Positions 17,425 to 29,994 of a DNA stretch of 64,000 bases are shown in pieces. Source of the DNA: an uncultured Anderseniella sp. (GTDB taxonomy: Bacteria; Pseudomonadota; Alphaproteobacteria; Rhizobiales; Aestuariivirgaceae); assembly GCA_947488295.1 (NCBI GenBank), contig CANKYU010000002.1, positions 496,001 to 560,000 on the forward strand, in the 5' to 3' direction. Every line of letters begins with the position of its first letter. Positions within the stretch are counted from its first letter, which is position 1. The position numbers and the translations under genes were made by a program. The notes beneath the pieces were generated by a model. It saw only the letters and a list, made by a program, of their open reading frames with translations. It ran no database searches and had not been told where the DNA came from.

Positions 17425-18770
17425 CTACGTGCCGTGCCAGATACCTGGCTTGGCGTTTCATCCCTGTGCAGCGCCAGCACATTGCCGGCAAGATACAGCG
17501 ACCCGCCGATGACAATACGGGCCGGTGTGTCGCCGCCGGCGATCTCGCCGGCTGCCCGCAAGGCATGCTCCAGGCTGTCATAGGGCCTGGCATCGAGACC
17601 CGCCGCAACCGCATCGCGGGCCAGCTCAACGGCCGGGATGGTGTTTTCTTCACCGGGAATCGCGATAGCCATGACCTTTTGCACCAGACCGGCAAACGGG
17701 CCGAGATAGCCATCTGCGCGTTTTGTATTGAGCATGCCGGTCACCAGCATGAGCGGGCGTGGCGATTGTTCATCCAGGTCTGCCAGCGCGGCCGCCACCG
17801 CGCGCCCCGCGGACGGGTTATGCCCGCCGTCAAGCCATATTTCAGTGCCAGCCGGCACCAGCGTATGCAGGAAACCCGGCTCAAGCCGCTCCATCCGGGC
17901 CGACCACTTCACATTTGCCAGACCGGCAGCGATATGCTCGGCGCTGATGCGCTGGTCATCCAGTGTTCTTATGGCTGCGATAGCCAGGCCGGCATTGTCG
18001 ATCTGGAAGCGCCCGGAAAGCGATGGCAGGTCCAGGTCAAGAAGGCCGTTTTCGTCCTGAAACACCATGCGTCCGTACTGTTCGAAACACTGAAAATCCT
18101 GATTGGCGATTTTCAGTTCGGTACCTGTCTTTGCCGCGATGGTTTCGATGGCAGCCAACGCCTCGTCCTGCTGAACGCCGATACAGGCCGGCCGCCCCGG
18201 TTTCAGGATACCGGCTTTTTCGCCGGCGATCTTGGCCAGCGTGTCGCCGAGATACTGCTCGTGGTCCATGTCAACCGGGGTGATGACGCTGACCGCAGGG
18301 TCTGAAACGATGTTGGTCGCGTCCAGCCTGCCACCAAGTCCCACTTCCAGAAGCACATAATCCGCCGGCGCGCGCGCGAAGGCCAGCATGGCAGCAGCCG
18401 TCGTGATCTCGAAGAAGGTTATCGGTTCTCCCGCGTTGGCCTGTTCACATTCGGCCAGCAGGTCGACCAGCGTCTGTTCTGCGATCAGGCTGCCGCCGCC
18501 GGGGGCTCCCAGCAAGATGCGCTCATGAAACCTGACCAGATGGGGCGAGGTATAGGCGTGAGCGCTCAGGCCCGCTGCTTCGATGATGGCGCGCATGCTG
18601 GCCAACGTGGAGCCCTTGCCGTTGGTGCCGGCAATGTGCACCACCGGCGGCAGCGACAGCTGCGGGTTTCCCAGGGCATCGAGCAGGCGCCACATCCGGT
18701 CCAGGGACAGATCAATTATCTTGGGATGCAGCTCAAGCAGCCGCATCAGGATGGCATCACTGACGGCCAT
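17421..18770 (-). CDS. folC: Bifunctional folylpolyglutamate / dihydrofolate synthase
   Basis: 449 residues of the Mur-ligase-like FolC family. Motifs: HIAGTNGKGSTLASM (P-loop near residue 45-60), SPHLVRFHERI, and VGLGGRLDATN. It adds glutamate to dihydropteroate and to folates in the cytosol. It is the last gene of the minus-strand trp-accD-folC run, beginning 6 bases after accD ends, so likely cotranscribed with it. The order trpF-trpB-trpA-accD-folC is conserved in Rhizobiales. Confidence 0.95.
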   Translation of the reverse strand: MAVSDAILMRLLELHPKIIDLSLDRMWRLLDALGNPQLSLPPVVHIAGTNGKGSTLASMRAIIEAAGLSAHAYTSPHLVRFHERILLGAPGGGSLIAEQTLVDLLAECEQANAGEPITFFEITTAAAMLAFARAPADYVLLEVGLGGRLDATNIVSDPAVSVITPVDMDHEQYLGDTLAKIAGEKAGILKPGRPACIGVQQDEALAAIETIAAKTGTELKIANQDFQCFEQYGRMVFQDENGLLDLDLPSLSGRFQIDNAGLAIAAIRTLDDQRISAEHIAAGLANVKWSARMERLEPGFLHTLVPAGTEIWLDGGHNPSAGRAVAAALADLDEQSPRPLMLVTGMLNTKRADGYLGPFAGLVQKVMAIAIPGEENTIPAVELARDAVAAGLDARPYDSLEHALRAAGEIAGGDTPARIVIGGSLYLAGNVLALHRDETPSQVSGTARR

Positions 18771-18776
18771 GGGGGA

Positions 18777-19706
18777 TCAGGCTCCGGTGTCGGCTGCTAC
18801 AGCTTCGGATTCTTGTGCTTCAGGTGCCGGCAATTGTACCGCGCGGGCCGGTGTCGGCTGCTTCATCAGCATGTGCAGCACATTGGACAGGGTGGCGCGC
18901 AGTTCATGCCGGTGCACAACCATGTCGACCATGCCATGCTCGCGCAGGTATTCAGAGCGCTGGAATCCATCGGGCAGTTTTTCGCGGATAGTCTGTTCGA
19001 TGACACGCGGGCCGGCAAAACCGATCAGCGCGCCCGGTTCCGCGATATGGATGTCGCCGAGCATGGCGTAGGATGCCGTAACACCGCCGGTGGTCGGGTG
19101 CGTCAGCACCACAATGTAGGGTACACCCGCCTCGCGCAGGCGCTGCACGCCGACCGTTGTGCGCGGCAACTGCATCAGTGACAGGATGCCTTCCTGCATG
19201 CGCGCGCCGCCGGAGGCTGCATACAGGATCAGCGGCAGCTTGCTGTCGGCTGCTTCGAACATGGCGGTGACAATGCCCTCACCGGCCGCCATGCCCAGCG
19301 ATCCGCCCATGAAGGCGAAATCCTGCACGACAGCCACCGCCTCAAGCCCGTCAATATGCCCGCGGCCGGCAACGATGGCATCCTTGCGGTCGGCCTTGGC
19401 ACGCGCTTCCTTCAGCCGGTCGGCATATTTGCGTTCATCACGGAATTTCAGCGGATCAACGACCACGTCCGGCAGGGCGATGTCGGTCCATTTCTCATCG
19501 TCGAATGTGTGTTTCAGACGGGCTTCCGGCGCCATGCGCATATGGTAACCGGAACGCGGAATGACGAACTGGTTGGCCTCCAGGTCGCGGTAGAAAACCA
19601 TCTCGCCGGTTTCCGGGCATTTCACCCACATGTTCTCGGGCACATCGCGCTTGGTGCCGAGAATGCCGCTGATCTTTGGCCTGACGAAGTTCTTGATCCA
19701 GTTCAT
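18777..19706 (-). CDS. accD: Acetyl-CoA carboxylase carboxyltransferase subunit beta
   Basis: 309 residues. It transfers the carboxyl group from biotin to acetyl-CoA with AccA in the first step of fatty-acid synthesis. Visible are the N-terminal segment [36 protein letters not shown], and [15 protein letters not shown] (oxyanion region). The four-cysteine zinc ribbon of the E. coli protein is not conserved: only one cysteine remains in that segment. As far as I recall this is normal for many alphaproteobacterial AccD proteins and so not evidence of inactivation. Confidence 0.95.
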   Translation of the reverse strand: MNWIKNFVRPKISGILGTKRDVPENMWVKCPETGEMVFYRDLEANQFVIPRSGYHMRMAPEARLKHTFDDEKWTDIALPDVVVDPLKFRDERKYADRLKEARAKADRKDAIVAGRGHIDGLEAVAVVQDFAFMGGSLGMAAGEGIVTAMFEAADSKLPLILYAASGGARMQEGILSLMQLPRTTVGVQRLREAGVPYIVVLTHPTTGGVTASYAMLGDIHIAEPGALIGFAGPRVIEQTIREKLPDGFQRSEYLREHGMVDMVVHRHELRATLSNVLHMLMKQPTPARAVQLPAPEAQESEAVAADTGA

Positions 19707-19719
19707 GGCCGCCTATCCG

Positions 19720-20556
19720 TTACGTATTTCTGCCATTGCGCACACCCTGCGCCAGCTCGCTGACCAGCTTTAGCACATTGGCGACGGTTGTGTCCGTTGC
19801 AGTTCCATTGGCATCCAGGCTGTCCTTGATGGTGTTGACCAGCGCCGAGCCTACCACCACGCCATCGGCACCGGAGGCAATGCCGGCGGCCTGTTCCGCC
19901 GTCCTGACACCAAACCCAACCGCGACCGGCAGGTCCGTGTGCCGCTTGATCCTGGAAACCGCTTCATTGACCCGCGAAATGTCCGGCGCCTTGGAGCCGG
20001 TAATGCCGGTCACCGACACATAGTAGACAAAGCCGGAGGTATTTGTGAGCACTTTGGGCAGGCGCTTGTCGTCGGTTGTCGGCGTCGCCAGCCGAATGAA
20101 GTTCAGGCCCTTGTCCAGCGCCGGGATACAAAGCTCATGGTCTTCCTCAGGCGGCAGGTCAACGACGATGAGACCGTCAACACCGGCAGCCTTGGCATCC
20201 GCAATGAACCTGTCCACGCCGTAAATGTAAATCGGGTTGTAATAACCCATCAGCACGATCGGGGTATCATTGTCGCCTTGCCGGAATTCGCTGACCAGCT
20301 TCAGGGTGCTGATCATGTCCTGACCTGCCCCGAGGGCCCGCAGGGAAGACGCCTGGATGGCCGGGCCATCGGCCATCGGATCGGTAAACGGCATGCCCAG
20401 CTCGATGACGTCGGCACCGGCGTCCGGCAATGCCCGCAACAGTTCAAGCGAGGTGTCATAGCCCGGGTCACCGGCGGTGACGAAGGTTACCAGTGCTGCT
20501 CTTCCTTCCGCCTTGAGGTCGGCGAAACGGGCTTCAATGCGGGTTCCGGCACTCAC
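19720..20556 (-). CDS. trpA: Tryptophan synthase alpha subunit
   Basis: 278 residues, TIM barrel. [17 protein letters not shown] carries the catalytic Glu, and [11 protein letters not shown] the catalytic Asp loop. It splits indole-3-glycerol phosphate to indole, channelled to TrpB. Its ATG overlaps the trpB stop by four bases, giving coupled translation of the two subunits. Confidence 0.97.
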   Translation of the reverse strand: MSAGTRIEARFADLKAEGRAALVTFVTAGDPGYDTSLELLRALPDAGADVIELGMPFTDPMADGPAIQASSLRALGAGQDMISTLKLVSEFRQGDNDTPIVLMGYYNPIYIYGVDRFIADAKAAGVDGLIVVDLPPEEDHELCIPALDKGLNFIRLATPTTDDKRLPKVLTNTSGFVYYVSVTGITGSKAPDISRVNEAVSRIKRHTDLPVAVGFGVRTAEQAAGIASGADGVVVGSALVNTIKDSLDANGTATDTTVANVLKLVSELAQGVRNGRNT

Positions 20557-21770
20557 AGCTTCACCCCCAGATGTTCGGCAACGGTGAATATGTCCTTGTC
20601 ACCACGTCCGCACATGTTCATCACCATCAGATGGTCGGCCGGCTTGTCCGGCGCTATCTCCATGACCTTGGCCAGCGCATGGCATGGCTCAAGGGCGGGA
20701 ATAATGCCCTCCAACTTGCAGCACAGCTTGAACGCCTCAAGGGCTTCCTCGTCCGTCGCGGAGATGTAGGTGACGCGGCCGGTGTCGTTCAGCCAGGAGT
20801 GTTCCGGCCCGATGCCGGGATAGTCCAGCCCTGCCGAAATCGAGTGCGCTTCGTTGATCTGGCCATCATCATCCATCAACAGATAGGTGCGGTTGCCGTG
20901 CAGCACACCGGGCCTGCCACCGGTGATCGAGGCAGCGTGTTCATCGGTGTCGACACCGCGTCCGGCGGCTTCCACACCGATGATCTCAACCGACGCATCA
21001 TCAAGGAACGGATAGAACAGCCCCATGGCGTTTGAGCCGCCGCCGATGGCTGCAATCAGCGAGTCCGGCAGACGGCCTTCGCGCTTCTGCATCTGTTCTT
21101 TGGTCTCCCTGCCGATGACGGCCTGAAAGTCCCGAACCATGGCCGGATAGGGATGCGGTCCGGCAACCGTTCCTATGCAATAAAAGGTATCGTCCACATT
21201 CGAGACCCAGTCGCGCAGCGCCTCGTTCATGGCGTCTTTCAGGGTAGACCGCCCGGAAGTGACCGGCACCACTTCTGCGCCCAGCAGCTTCATGCGAAAC
21301 ACGTTCGGCGCCTGCCGCTCAACGTCCGTTGCGCCCATGTAGACTATGCACTGGAGCCCGAAACGGGCACATGCCGTTGCCGTTGCCACGCCATGCTGTC
21401 CGGCACCGGTTTCGGCAATGATGCGGGTCTTGCCCATGCGCCGGGCCAGCAGAATCTGCCCCATGACATTGTTGATCTTGTGGGCGCCGGTATGGTTGAG
21501 CTCGTCGCGCTTGAAATAGATTTTCGCGCCACCAAGGTGTTCGGTGAGGCGTTCTGCAAAATACAGCGGCGACGGCCTGCCGACATAGTGCTCCAGAAAA
21601 TCATCCAGTTCGGCCTGATAGGACGGGTCATTCTGCGCTGCTGCGTAGGCTGCCTCCAGTTCAAGAATGTTCGGCATCAGTGTTTCGGCCACGAAGCGGC
21701 CGCCATAAATGCCGAACAGGCCGGTTTCATCCGGGCCGGTGCGATATGAATTGGGTGCAGACGTACTCAT
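20553..21770 (-). CDS. trpB: Tryptophan synthase beta subunit
   Basis: 405 residues, a PLP enzyme that condenses indole and serine. The PLP lysine is in [16 protein letters not shown]; the glycine-rich phosphate loop is IGGGSNAMG. An in-frame ATG at 21785 exists, but the ATG at 21770 is preceded by GAGAG at a reasonable distance and gives the usual N-terminus. It lies 81 bases after trpF and overlaps trpA. Confidence 0.96.
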   Translation of the reverse strand: MSTSAPNSYRTGPDETGLFGIYGGRFVAETLMPNILELEAAYAAAQNDPSYQAELDDFLEHYVGRPSPLYFAERLTEHLGGAKIYFKRDELNHTGAHKINNVMGQILLARRMGKTRIIAETGAGQHGVATATACARFGLQCIVYMGATDVERQAPNVFRMKLLGAEVVPVTSGRSTLKDAMNEALRDWVSNVDDTFYCIGTVAGPHPYPAMVRDFQAVIGRETKEQMQKREGRLPDSLIAAIGGGSNAMGLFYPFLDDASVEIIGVEAAGRGVDTDEHAASITGGRPGVLHGNRTYLLMDDDGQINEAHSISAGLDYPGIGPEHSWLNDTGRVTYISATDEEALEAFKLCCKLEGIIPALEPCHALAKVMEIAPDKPADHLMVMNMCGRGDKDIFTVAEHLGVKL

Positions 21771-21851
21771 TTGTTCAACTCTCATTTACAACACGGCAAT
21801 GCCGGAAAAAGACCGTGCTGTTTAAAATTCAAAACAGCCCTGTCCGATGTT

Positions 21852-22505
21852 CTACCCGTGCTGGCGCACGGTCTCAATGAATTTCACGATGGCCGCGGCA
21901 TCCTTGCTGCCCGGTGCGGTTTCGACGCCGGACGAGACGTCAACAGCCGGAGCGCCGGTGACACGGATGGCTTCAGCGACATTGTCCGCTTCAAGCCCTC
22001 CCGACAGCATGAAGCCGCCGCTCAAACCGCCTTGCGGCAGCAGATCCCAGTCGAACAGGATGCCGTTGCCGCCGGGCAGCGCATTGGCCAGGGTTTCAGG
22101 CGCCTTGGCGTCAAACAGCACCATCGCGGCAACATCTGCATAGGCACCGGCTGCCTCAATGTCCGCAGCATCGGCGACCTTGATGACCTTGATCACCGGA
22201 ACGCCGGTGCGGGCACGAATCTCGGAAATACGGTCAACCGTCTCAGAGCCGTGTGCCTGAAAGAAGTCCGGTTTCACCTCGGCATTGATCCGGTCGATCA
22301 GCCCATCATCGGCATCGACCACGAGCGCAACTATTTTGGCCCGCCCGCGCGCCAGAGTGGCAAGCGCCTGGGCCACCTGGGTTGAAATGTTTCTGGGGCT
22401 GGGTTCATAAAACACGAAACCCACATAGTCAGCTCCTGCCTCAACTGCGGTGCGCACATGGGCCGGGTCGGACAGCCCGCAGATCTTGATTTTGGTCTCG
22501 CTCAC
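21852..22505 (-). CDS. trpF: Phosphoribosylanthranilate isomerase
   Basis: 217 residues, TIM barrel. KICGLSDPAHVRTAVEAGAD has the catalytic Cys; VDVSSGVETAPGSKD is the phosphate-binding C-terminal loop. It converts phosphoribosylanthranilate to CdRP in tryptophan synthesis. It starts 3 bases after the pyrF stop, so pyrF-trpF-trpB-trpA are probably one transcript. Confidence 0.96.
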   Translation of the reverse strand: MSETKIKICGLSDPAHVRTAVEAGADYVGFVFYEPSPRNISTQVAQALATLARGRAKIVALVVDADDGLIDRINAEVKPDFFQAHGSETVDRISEIRARTGVPVIKVIKVADAADIEAAGAYADVAAMVLFDAKAPETLANALPGGNGILFDWDLLPQGGLSGGFMLSGGLEADNVAEAIRVTGAPAVDVSSGVETAPGSKDAAAIVKFIETVRQHG

Positions 22506-22508
22506 CGG

Positions 22509-23207
22509 TTATCCCTCCAGGTCGGCAACAATGGCAGCGGCTGCTGCAGCCGGATCATCTGCCTGGGTGATCGGACGCCCGATGACCAGAATATCGGCCC
22601 CGTCTGCCCGGGCAGCGCGCGGTGTTGCAATGCGTTTCTGGTCCTGCACATCGGCACCTGCCGGACGCACGCCCGGCACGATTGTCAGGAAGTCAGCACC
22701 ACAGGCAGCCTTGATGGCGGCGATGTCATGAGGCGAACACACCACACCGTCGAGGCCGGACTGTTGCGACAATTGCGCCATCTTCACCGCGGTTTGCGCC
22801 GTGTCTGCCGCAGGATCAAAGCCGGCGGCATGGATATCCGTATCGGACAGACTGGTGAGGATGGTAACGGCAATCAGCCTGGCCTTGCCGTCCACGGCCC
22901 TGGCTGCAGCCTCTAGCATGGCCGGGCCGCCTGACGCATGAACATTTACAATCGCCGGCGCCGGGCTCAGCGACAGCAGCGAGGTCAGCCCCTGCGCCAC
23001 GGTATTGGGTATGTCGTGAAGTTTGAGGTCCAGGAACAGCGGCACGCCCTGGGCCGCAACCTGCTCATATCCAGCGCGCCCTGAGCGATAGAACAGCTCC
23101 ATACCGACCTTGGCCATGCCGACGTGGTCCTGCAACCGTGCCGCCATCGCAGCAGCGATCGCCGGGTCGGGCGTGTCTAGCGCAACACAAATCGGATTCT
23201 GGAACAT
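22509..23207 (-). CDS. pyrF: Orotidine 5'-phosphate decarboxylase
   Basis: 232 residues. The diagnostic catalytic motif FLDLKLHDIPNTVA is present, and VPGVRPAGADVQDQKR is the phosphate-binding loop. It makes UMP from OMP. It lies between the LapA-domain gene and trpF on the same strand, a common rhizobial order. Confidence 0.96.
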   Translation of the reverse strand: MFQNPICVALDTPDPAIAAAMAARLQDHVGMAKVGMELFYRSGRAGYEQVAAQGVPLFLDLKLHDIPNTVAQGLTSLLSLSPAPAIVNVHASGGPAMLEAAARAVDGKARLIAVTILTSLSDTDIHAAGFDPAADTAQTAVKMAQLSQQSGLDGVVCSPHDIAAIKAACGADFLTIVPGVRPAGADVQDQKRIATPRAARADGADILVIGRPITQADDPAAAAAAIVADLEG

Positions 23208-23248
23208 GGCATCTCTTGGAATTCAACCTGACACCGCCGATGGAGCCG

Positions 23249-23587
23249 TCAGGCCTGGTTATTCTGGTTCACAACCGGCACGAGACCTGTTGCTTCGCTG
23301 GGTTTACGCTCAGTGGGAACGTCCGGTTTGGTGGTCTGGGCCAACCGTGCCGCCTTGCGCCACTTTCCCTGCCGCAGCCATACAACCACGCCACCCACTA
23401 TCATGCCCATGAACACGCCGGCAAACAGCAGCAGATAGGTGGGCATTGAAACGGTCAACCAGGGGTCTGCCTTGTTGATCGGGTCAAACGACACGTCGGT
23501 CCAGTGGCGATTTGCTACTGCAAAACTGACCAGCACAACCGCCACCGGCGCGCCAATGATCCATGAAATTATGCGTTTTGCCGTCAC
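23249..23587 (-). CDS. LapA-domain (DUF1049) inner-membrane protein
   Basis: 112 residues from a GTG at 23587; the frame is open to a TTG at 23632. Two membrane helices are visible: IISWIIGAPVAVVLVSFAVA near residues 5-24 and LLLFAGVFMGMIVGGVVVW near the middle, followed by a basic and then polar C-terminal tail. This is the layout of the lipopolysaccharide assembly protein A domain family. It is 41 bases upstream of pyrF and 68 bases after ihfB, as in other Rhizobiales. Its molecular role is unknown. The GTG start is chosen because it puts the first helix at the N-terminus as in homologues I remember. Confidence 0.75.
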   Translation of the reverse strand: MTAKRIISWIIGAPVAVVLVSFAVANRHWTDVSFDPINKADPWLTVSMPTYLLLFAGVFMGMIVGGVVVWLRQGKWRKAARLAQTTKPDVPTERKPSEATGLVPVVNQNNQA

Positions 23588-23655
23588 GACAATTATGCCT
23601 GTTCCAGAGTGCTGTAAACCCGGTCCGCGCAAACGTGACCGGCTATTACGATCTC

Positions 23656-23946
23656 TTATACGTCCTTGCCGCCATTGAGGCGTTCGCGCAACTCCTTGCC
23701 GGTCTTGAAAAACGGCACCCGCTTGGCTTCTACCTTGACCGGCTCTCCGGTGCGTGGGTTGCGGCCCTGACGGGCATCGCGCTGTTTCACCGAGAATGCC
23801 CCAAAGCCGCGCAACTCAACCCGGTTTTCTTCAGCCATGGCCCCGGTGATCTCGTCAAAAACCGTATTTACAATACGCTCCACGTCGCGATGAAACAGAT
23901 GCGGATGGCGGATGGCGATTTCCTGAATAAGCTCGGACTTGATCAT
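23656..23946 (-). CDS. ihfB: Integration host factor beta subunit
   Basis: 96 residues from the ATG at 23946, preceded by AGGGGGG. It belongs to the HU/IHF family: [11 protein letters not shown] start, [20 protein letters not shown] beta-arm with the intercalating proline region, and the C-terminal helix [13 protein letters not shown]. With IHF-alpha it bends DNA sharply. The upstream leader AACCC-TGAGG-GGGTT places the ribosome site in a small potential hairpin. It lies 76 bases downstream of sppA. Confidence 0.93.
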   Translation of the reverse strand: MIKSELIQEIAIRHPHLFHRDVERIVNTVFDEITGAMAEENRVELRGFGAFSVKQRDARQGRNPRTGEPVKVEAKRVPFFKTGKELRERLNGGKDV

Positions 23947-24022
23947 GACAAATGAACCCCCCTCAGGGTTAAAACTGACTGTGTGTTTGTTTTTGGCACA
24001 ATATTGCGCCTCAAACCAGCAA

Positions 24023-24982
24023 TTATCGCAAATTAGGGTGCCAAAGCACCAACAAACCGTCAAGCTTTACCGTGCGGGCCTCAAGTGCATCAACCGCTGC
24101 GGAAAACCCGAGCCAGCGGGCAACCGTGCTCAGGCCAAACAGACCCAGACTGCCAGCCCCGTCAGCCGGTGCCGGTTCCCAGTCTATGACTTTCATGTCC
24201 TTGGAGATCTTGTGCTCTGTGGACAGCCAGTCAATCGCCTCATCCTCGCCACCCAGCTTGTCGACCAGCTTGGATGTCAGCGCCTGGCGGCCGGTAAACA
24301 CCCGGCCATCTGAAATCAGTGTCATCTGTGGCCCGGACAGCTTGCGGCGCTCTTTCACCAGGTCAGTGAACCACACGAAGCTGTCACGGATCATGGCATC
24401 GGTGACGGCAAGGGTTTCGACGGAAGGTTCGGAAAACATGTTCGGCTCTGCTTTCTGGGAACCCGATTTGCGCTCCTGCATGTCGATACCGATGTTGCTG
24501 AGCAATTTCTCCACCTGTGCCCACTGAAAGATAACGCCGACGGACCCGGTGATGGTATTGCCGCGGGCCACGATATGATCGGCGGCAATCGCGGTAATGT
24601 ATCCACCTGACGCGGCGACGGTGTTCATCACCGCAACCACCGGCCTGTCTTTGGCGATGGCACGCAGGCGCTCGTAAATAGCCTCGGAACCGGCCGTGGT
24701 GCCGCCGGGACTGTCAATGTGAACCAGCAGCGCTTTGACCTGCTTTGCCTTTTCGATTTCCCGCAACATGTCCAGTGTCTTGGTATCACCGGTAATCATG
24801 CCTTCCACCCTGATACGCGCGACATGGTCTGCGCGTTTGCCCAGGTTGAAGCCAGACCCGCTGCTGCCATAGGCCAGCGCCACCAGCGTCACCACTGCGA
24901 GCGCAATGCATATGGCGCGCCAGAACGATACACGGCGGCGCATTTTGCGGCGGACGATCAGATTATCTGCATCAAGGGACAT
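24023..24982 (-). CDS. sppA: Signal peptide peptidase SppA, S49 family
   Basis: 319 residues from the ATG at 24982. There is a short cytosolic N-terminus, one membrane helix ([20 protein letters not shown]) and a periplasmic serine protease domain. Key segments are [17 protein letters not shown] and [20 protein letters not shown], the latter holding the nucleophile Ser; GSVGVIFQW follows. It degrades cleaved signal peptides in the membrane. An in-frame start at 25042 is less likely. Confidence 0.92.
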   Translation of the reverse strand: MSLDADNLIVRRKMRRRVSFWRAICIALAVVTLVALAYGSSGSGFNLGKRADHVARIRVEGMITGDTKTLDMLREIEKAKQVKALLVHIDSPGGTTAGSEAIYERLRAIAKDRPVVAVMNTVAASGGYITAIAADHIVARGNTITGSVGVIFQWAQVEKLLSNIGIDMQERKSGSQKAEPNMFSEPSVETLAVTDAMIRDSFVWFTDLVKERRKLSGPQMTLISDGRVFTGRQALTSKLVDKLGGEDEAIDWLSTEHKISKDMKVIDWEPAPADGAGSLGLFGLSTVARWLGFSAAVDALEARTVKLDGLLVLWHPNLR

Positions 24983-25040
24983 GTGACGGGTTTCCGGTTG
25001 GTTTGAGCTGACTGGTTGTAAGCAACAATGTAGTGAAATC

Positions 25041-25134
25041 AAGATCGTCCTTCAATCTGCACTTAGCAGTTTGAAGAAAGAGGATCGGTCAGTAAAAGAT
25101 CGTCCTTCAATCTGCACTTAGCGGTTTGAAGAAA
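25041..25134. repeat. 39-bp direct repeat, two copies, each an imperfect hairpin
   Basis: Copy 1 at 25041-25079 and copy 2 at 25096-25134 differ at one base and are spaced 55 bases start to start. Within each, CTTCAA-T-CTGC pairs with GCAG(or GCGG)-T-TTGAAG around a 5-base loop ACTTA. They lie between the rpsA terminator and sppA. Two copies do not make a CRISPR array. Confidence 0.7.
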
Positions 25135-25169
25135 CAAAAAACCGGCCAGCAGGAAGCTGCTGGCCGGTT
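25135..25169 (-). terminator. Rho-independent terminator of rpsA
   Basis: On the minus strand AACCGGCCAGCAG (25169-25157), loop CTTC, CTGCTGGCCGGTT (25152-25140) and then a T-run. A 13-bp GC-rich stem plus T-tract makes this a textbook intrinsic terminator about 30 bases after the rpsA stop. Confidence 0.9.
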
Positions 25170-25199
25170 GAGAGTGTCACTTGGGCAGAGACGCCAGGA

Positions 25200-26921
25200 T
25201 CAGTCTTTCGACTTTTCGTCTTCGCCTGCCTTGTTGAGAGCTGCGCCCAGAATGTCGCCCAGCGACGCGCCGGAGTCCGAAGACCCGTACTGTTCCACGG
25301 CAGCCTTTTCCTCGGCAATTTCCAGGGCCTTGATCGACAGGCCAACCTTGCGGGCGGACTTGTCGAACTGGGTGATGCGGGCATCGACCTTCTCACCGAC
25401 GGCAAAGCGCTCGGGACGCTGTTCCGACCGGTCACGGGCCAGATCGGAACGACGGATGAACGCAGTCATGTCGGTATCCGCGATCTTCACCTCGATGCCG
25501 TTTTCCTGCACTTCGGTGATTTCACAGGTCACGGTTGCACCCTTGCGCATGCCACCCGACGCTGCGCCTTCCATGGGATCGCCGCCAAGCTGCTTGATAC
25601 CCAGCGAGATGCGCTCCTTTTCCTGGTCCACGTCAAGCACGATGGCCTTGACCATATCGCCCTTGGTGTAGTCCTGGATGGCATCTTCACCGGACCGGTT
25701 CCAGTCCAGATCGGACAGGTGAACCATGCCGTCAACATCGCCCTCAAGACCGATGAACAGACCGAATTCAGTGATGTTCTTGATCTCGCCTTCAACGTGG
25801 GTGTTCTGCGGATACCGTTCCGAGAACGACGCCCACGGGTTGTCGGTGGTCTGTTTCAGGCCAAGCGAGACACGGCGCTTTGCCGGATCGACTTCGAGCA
25901 CTTCAACTTCGATCTGTTCCGATGTGGAAACGATCTTGCCGGGATGCACGTTCTTCTTGGTCCAGCTCATTTCGGACACGTGGACAAGACCTTCAATGCC
26001 TTCTTCCAGTTCCACAAATGCACCGTAATCGGTGATGTTGGTGACACGGCCCTGAACGCGCATGCCGACAGGATACTTGGCTTCAACACCTTCCCATGGA
26101 TCGCTTTCAAGCTGCTTCATGCCAAGGCTGATGCGCTGGGTTTCAGGGTTGATCTTGACGATCTGCACCTTGACGGTCTGGCCAACGGCGAGAACATCGG
26201 TCGGATGGTTGACGCGCTTCCAGGAAATGTCAGTGACGTGCAGAAGTCCGTCAATACCGCCCAGATCAACGAATGCACCATAATCGGTGATGTTCTTGAC
26301 CACGCCTTCGACCTGCTGGCCTTCGGCAAGGTTCTGAACCAGTTCGGAGCGCTGCTCGGCACGGGTTTCTTCCATGATGGCACGGCGCGAAACAACAATG
26401 TTGCCCCGGCGCTTGTCCATTTTCAGTACCTGGAACGGCTGGGTCATGTTCATCAGCGGGGTCACGTCGCGGACCGGGCGAATGTCCACCTGGGAACCGG
26501 GCAGGAATGCTACTGCACCGCCGAGGTCCACTGTAAAGCCGCCTTTGACACGGCCAAAGATGACGCCGTCAACGCGCTCATTGTCTTCGAATGATTTTTC
26601 AAGACGCACCCATGCTTCTTCGCGCCGTGCCTTGTCGCGTGACAGCACGGCTTCGCCCATGGCGTTTTCGATCCGGTCGAGGAAGACTTCAACTTCATCG
26701 CCGACCGTCAGGTCCTGATCCTGACCAGGAGTGCGGAATTCGCGCAGCGGCACACGGCCCTCGGTCTTCAGACCGACGTCGATAATCGCCAGATCGTTTT
26801 CAATGGCAATGATCTTGCCTTTGACAACGGTGCCTTCTGCATTGGTTTCTTCGTTGAAGCTCGCATCGAGCATAGCCGCGAAATCATCGCGGGTCGGGTT
26901 AAGAGAGCTGGTTTCAGCCAT
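25200..26921 (-). CDS. rpsA: 30S ribosomal protein S1
   Basis: 573 residues with six S1 (OB-fold) repeats. Repeated signatures include DYGAFVDLGGIDGLLHVTDI, DYGAFVELEEGIEGLVHVSE and EFGLFIGLEGDVDGMVHLSD. It binds mRNA on the 30S subunit for initiation. The ATG at 26921 follows AGAAGG at good spacing. It ends in a strong intrinsic terminator. The gene downstream of cmk is the standard bacterial aroA-cmk-rpsA order; a 241-base gap from cmk probably holds its promoter. Confidence 0.97.
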   Translation of the reverse strand: MAETSSLNPTRDDFAAMLDASFNEETNAEGTVVKGKIIAIENDLAIIDVGLKTEGRVPLREFRTPGQDQDLTVGDEVEVFLDRIENAMGEAVLSRDKARREEAWVRLEKSFEDNERVDGVIFGRVKGGFTVDLGGAVAFLPGSQVDIRPVRDVTPLMNMTQPFQVLKMDKRRGNIVVSRRAIMEETRAEQRSELVQNLAEGQQVEGVVKNITDYGAFVDLGGIDGLLHVTDISWKRVNHPTDVLAVGQTVKVQIVKINPETQRISLGMKQLESDPWEGVEAKYPVGMRVQGRVTNITDYGAFVELEEGIEGLVHVSEMSWTKKNVHPGKIVSTSEQIEVEVLEVDPAKRRVSLGLKQTTDNPWASFSERYPQNTHVEGEIKNITEFGLFIGLEGDVDGMVHLSDLDWNRSGEDAIQDYTKGDMVKAIVLDVDQEKERISLGIKQLGGDPMEGAASGGMRKGATVTCEITEVQENGIEVKIADTDMTAFIRRSDLARDRSEQRPERFAVGEKVDARITQFDKSARKVGLSIKALEIAEEKAAVEQYGSSDSGASLGDILGAALNKAGEDEKSKD

Positions 26922-27162
26922 CAATAATGCCTTCTTTCAATCTACAAATATGCCTGGCCCACGGAAATAACCGCAGGACGTCCCGATTTGCGCTGATTAT
27001 CCGGCCTGTAATGGTCGGATATGGGTTGGGCAGCACGGGCGCCAAACACTGGTTCTTGTTCATGTTGAATGCCGAGCACCACCGTCGCCATGTTCCAGAA
27101 CCTTTAGCGAAAGCAGATGATATTGATCGGCATCCAGGAACAAATTTAGGGGCGATCCGCCA

Positions 27163-29357
<2,195 letters not shown>

Positions 29358-29362
29358 TCACC

Positions 29363-29791
29363 GTGGTCAGCGACGAACTTGGAACCAAACGTACATGCCC
29401 CAGCTGTGCAGCGCGTTTTTATGATCTGAACAAGGATCCCATCACCTGTCCGAAATGCGGCCAGGCATTTGTGGCAGAGCAGTTGCTGCCATCAAAGGCG
29501 GATCTGCCGACCCGGGCCAAGCCCGCCGAAAAGCCGGCTGAGGAAGAAGAAAAGAAGGATGACGGCGAGCTGGAGGAAAATCCGGCCGTTGTAAGCCTGG
29601 AAGATCTTGAAGACGACGACACCGATGATGATGCGGATGACGAGACAGCGGCAATCAAGGATGTCGATCTCGGCGACGCCGATGATGAAGAAGAGTCCGA
29701 AAATTCCGATCAGTTCCTGGTTGACGAAGAGGACGAAGGCGGGACCGGAGTGGAAGACCTGATTCCCAAAAAGGGTGGTGACGAGGTCTGA
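29363..29791 (+). CDS. TIGR02300-type zinc-ribbon protein with acidic tail
   Basis: 142 residues from a GTG. The N-terminus has a zinc ribbon, CPSCAARFYDL then CPKCGQAF (two CxxC pairs), beginning LGTKRTC as in the TIGR02300 family of Alphaproteobacteria. The remaining roughly 90 residues are dominated by Asp and Glu, so the protein is very acidic and probably disordered. It is found next to aroA in many Rhizobiales. The function is unknown; RNA polymerase or nucleic-acid contact has been guessed for such ribbons but nothing here tests it. Confidence 0.85.
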   Translation: MVSDELGTKRTCPSCAARFYDLNKDPITCPKCGQAFVAEQLLPSKADLPTRAKPAEKPAEEEEKKDDGELEENPAVVSLEDLEDDDTDDDADDETAAIKDVDLGDADDEEESENSDQFLVDEEDEGGTGVEDLIPKKGGDEV

Positions 29792-29813
29792 GCGAAAACA
29801 CCGAACTGGCAGA

Positions 29814-29843
29814 TTGACATCATCGGCCAGTTGCGGGTATCAC
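29814..29843 (+). promoter_or_regulatory. Possible promoter for tRNA-Ala
   Basis: TTGACA (29814-29819), 18 bases, TATCAC (29838-29843) is the best sigma-70-like match between the acidic protein gene and the tRNA. The -10 ends 75 bases before the mature tRNA, so a 5' leader would have to be processed. Confidence 0.35.
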
Positions 29844-29918
29844 GCAGGTATTGCCGCCAGCCCCCAAGCCGGTCGGCGGTTTCTCCGGCCAGGGCCGGTG
29901 ACATGTGAAAGAGATTTC

Positions 29919-29994
<76 letters not shown>

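Noticed and set aside
19590..19706. AccD inactivated by loss of its zinc-ribbon cysteines
   Set aside because: As I recall, many alphaproteobacterial AccD proteins lack these cysteines; the catalytic part is intact.
25041..25134. CRISPR array
   Set aside because: Only two repeat copies with a 16-base spacer, each self-complementary, and no cas genes nearby.
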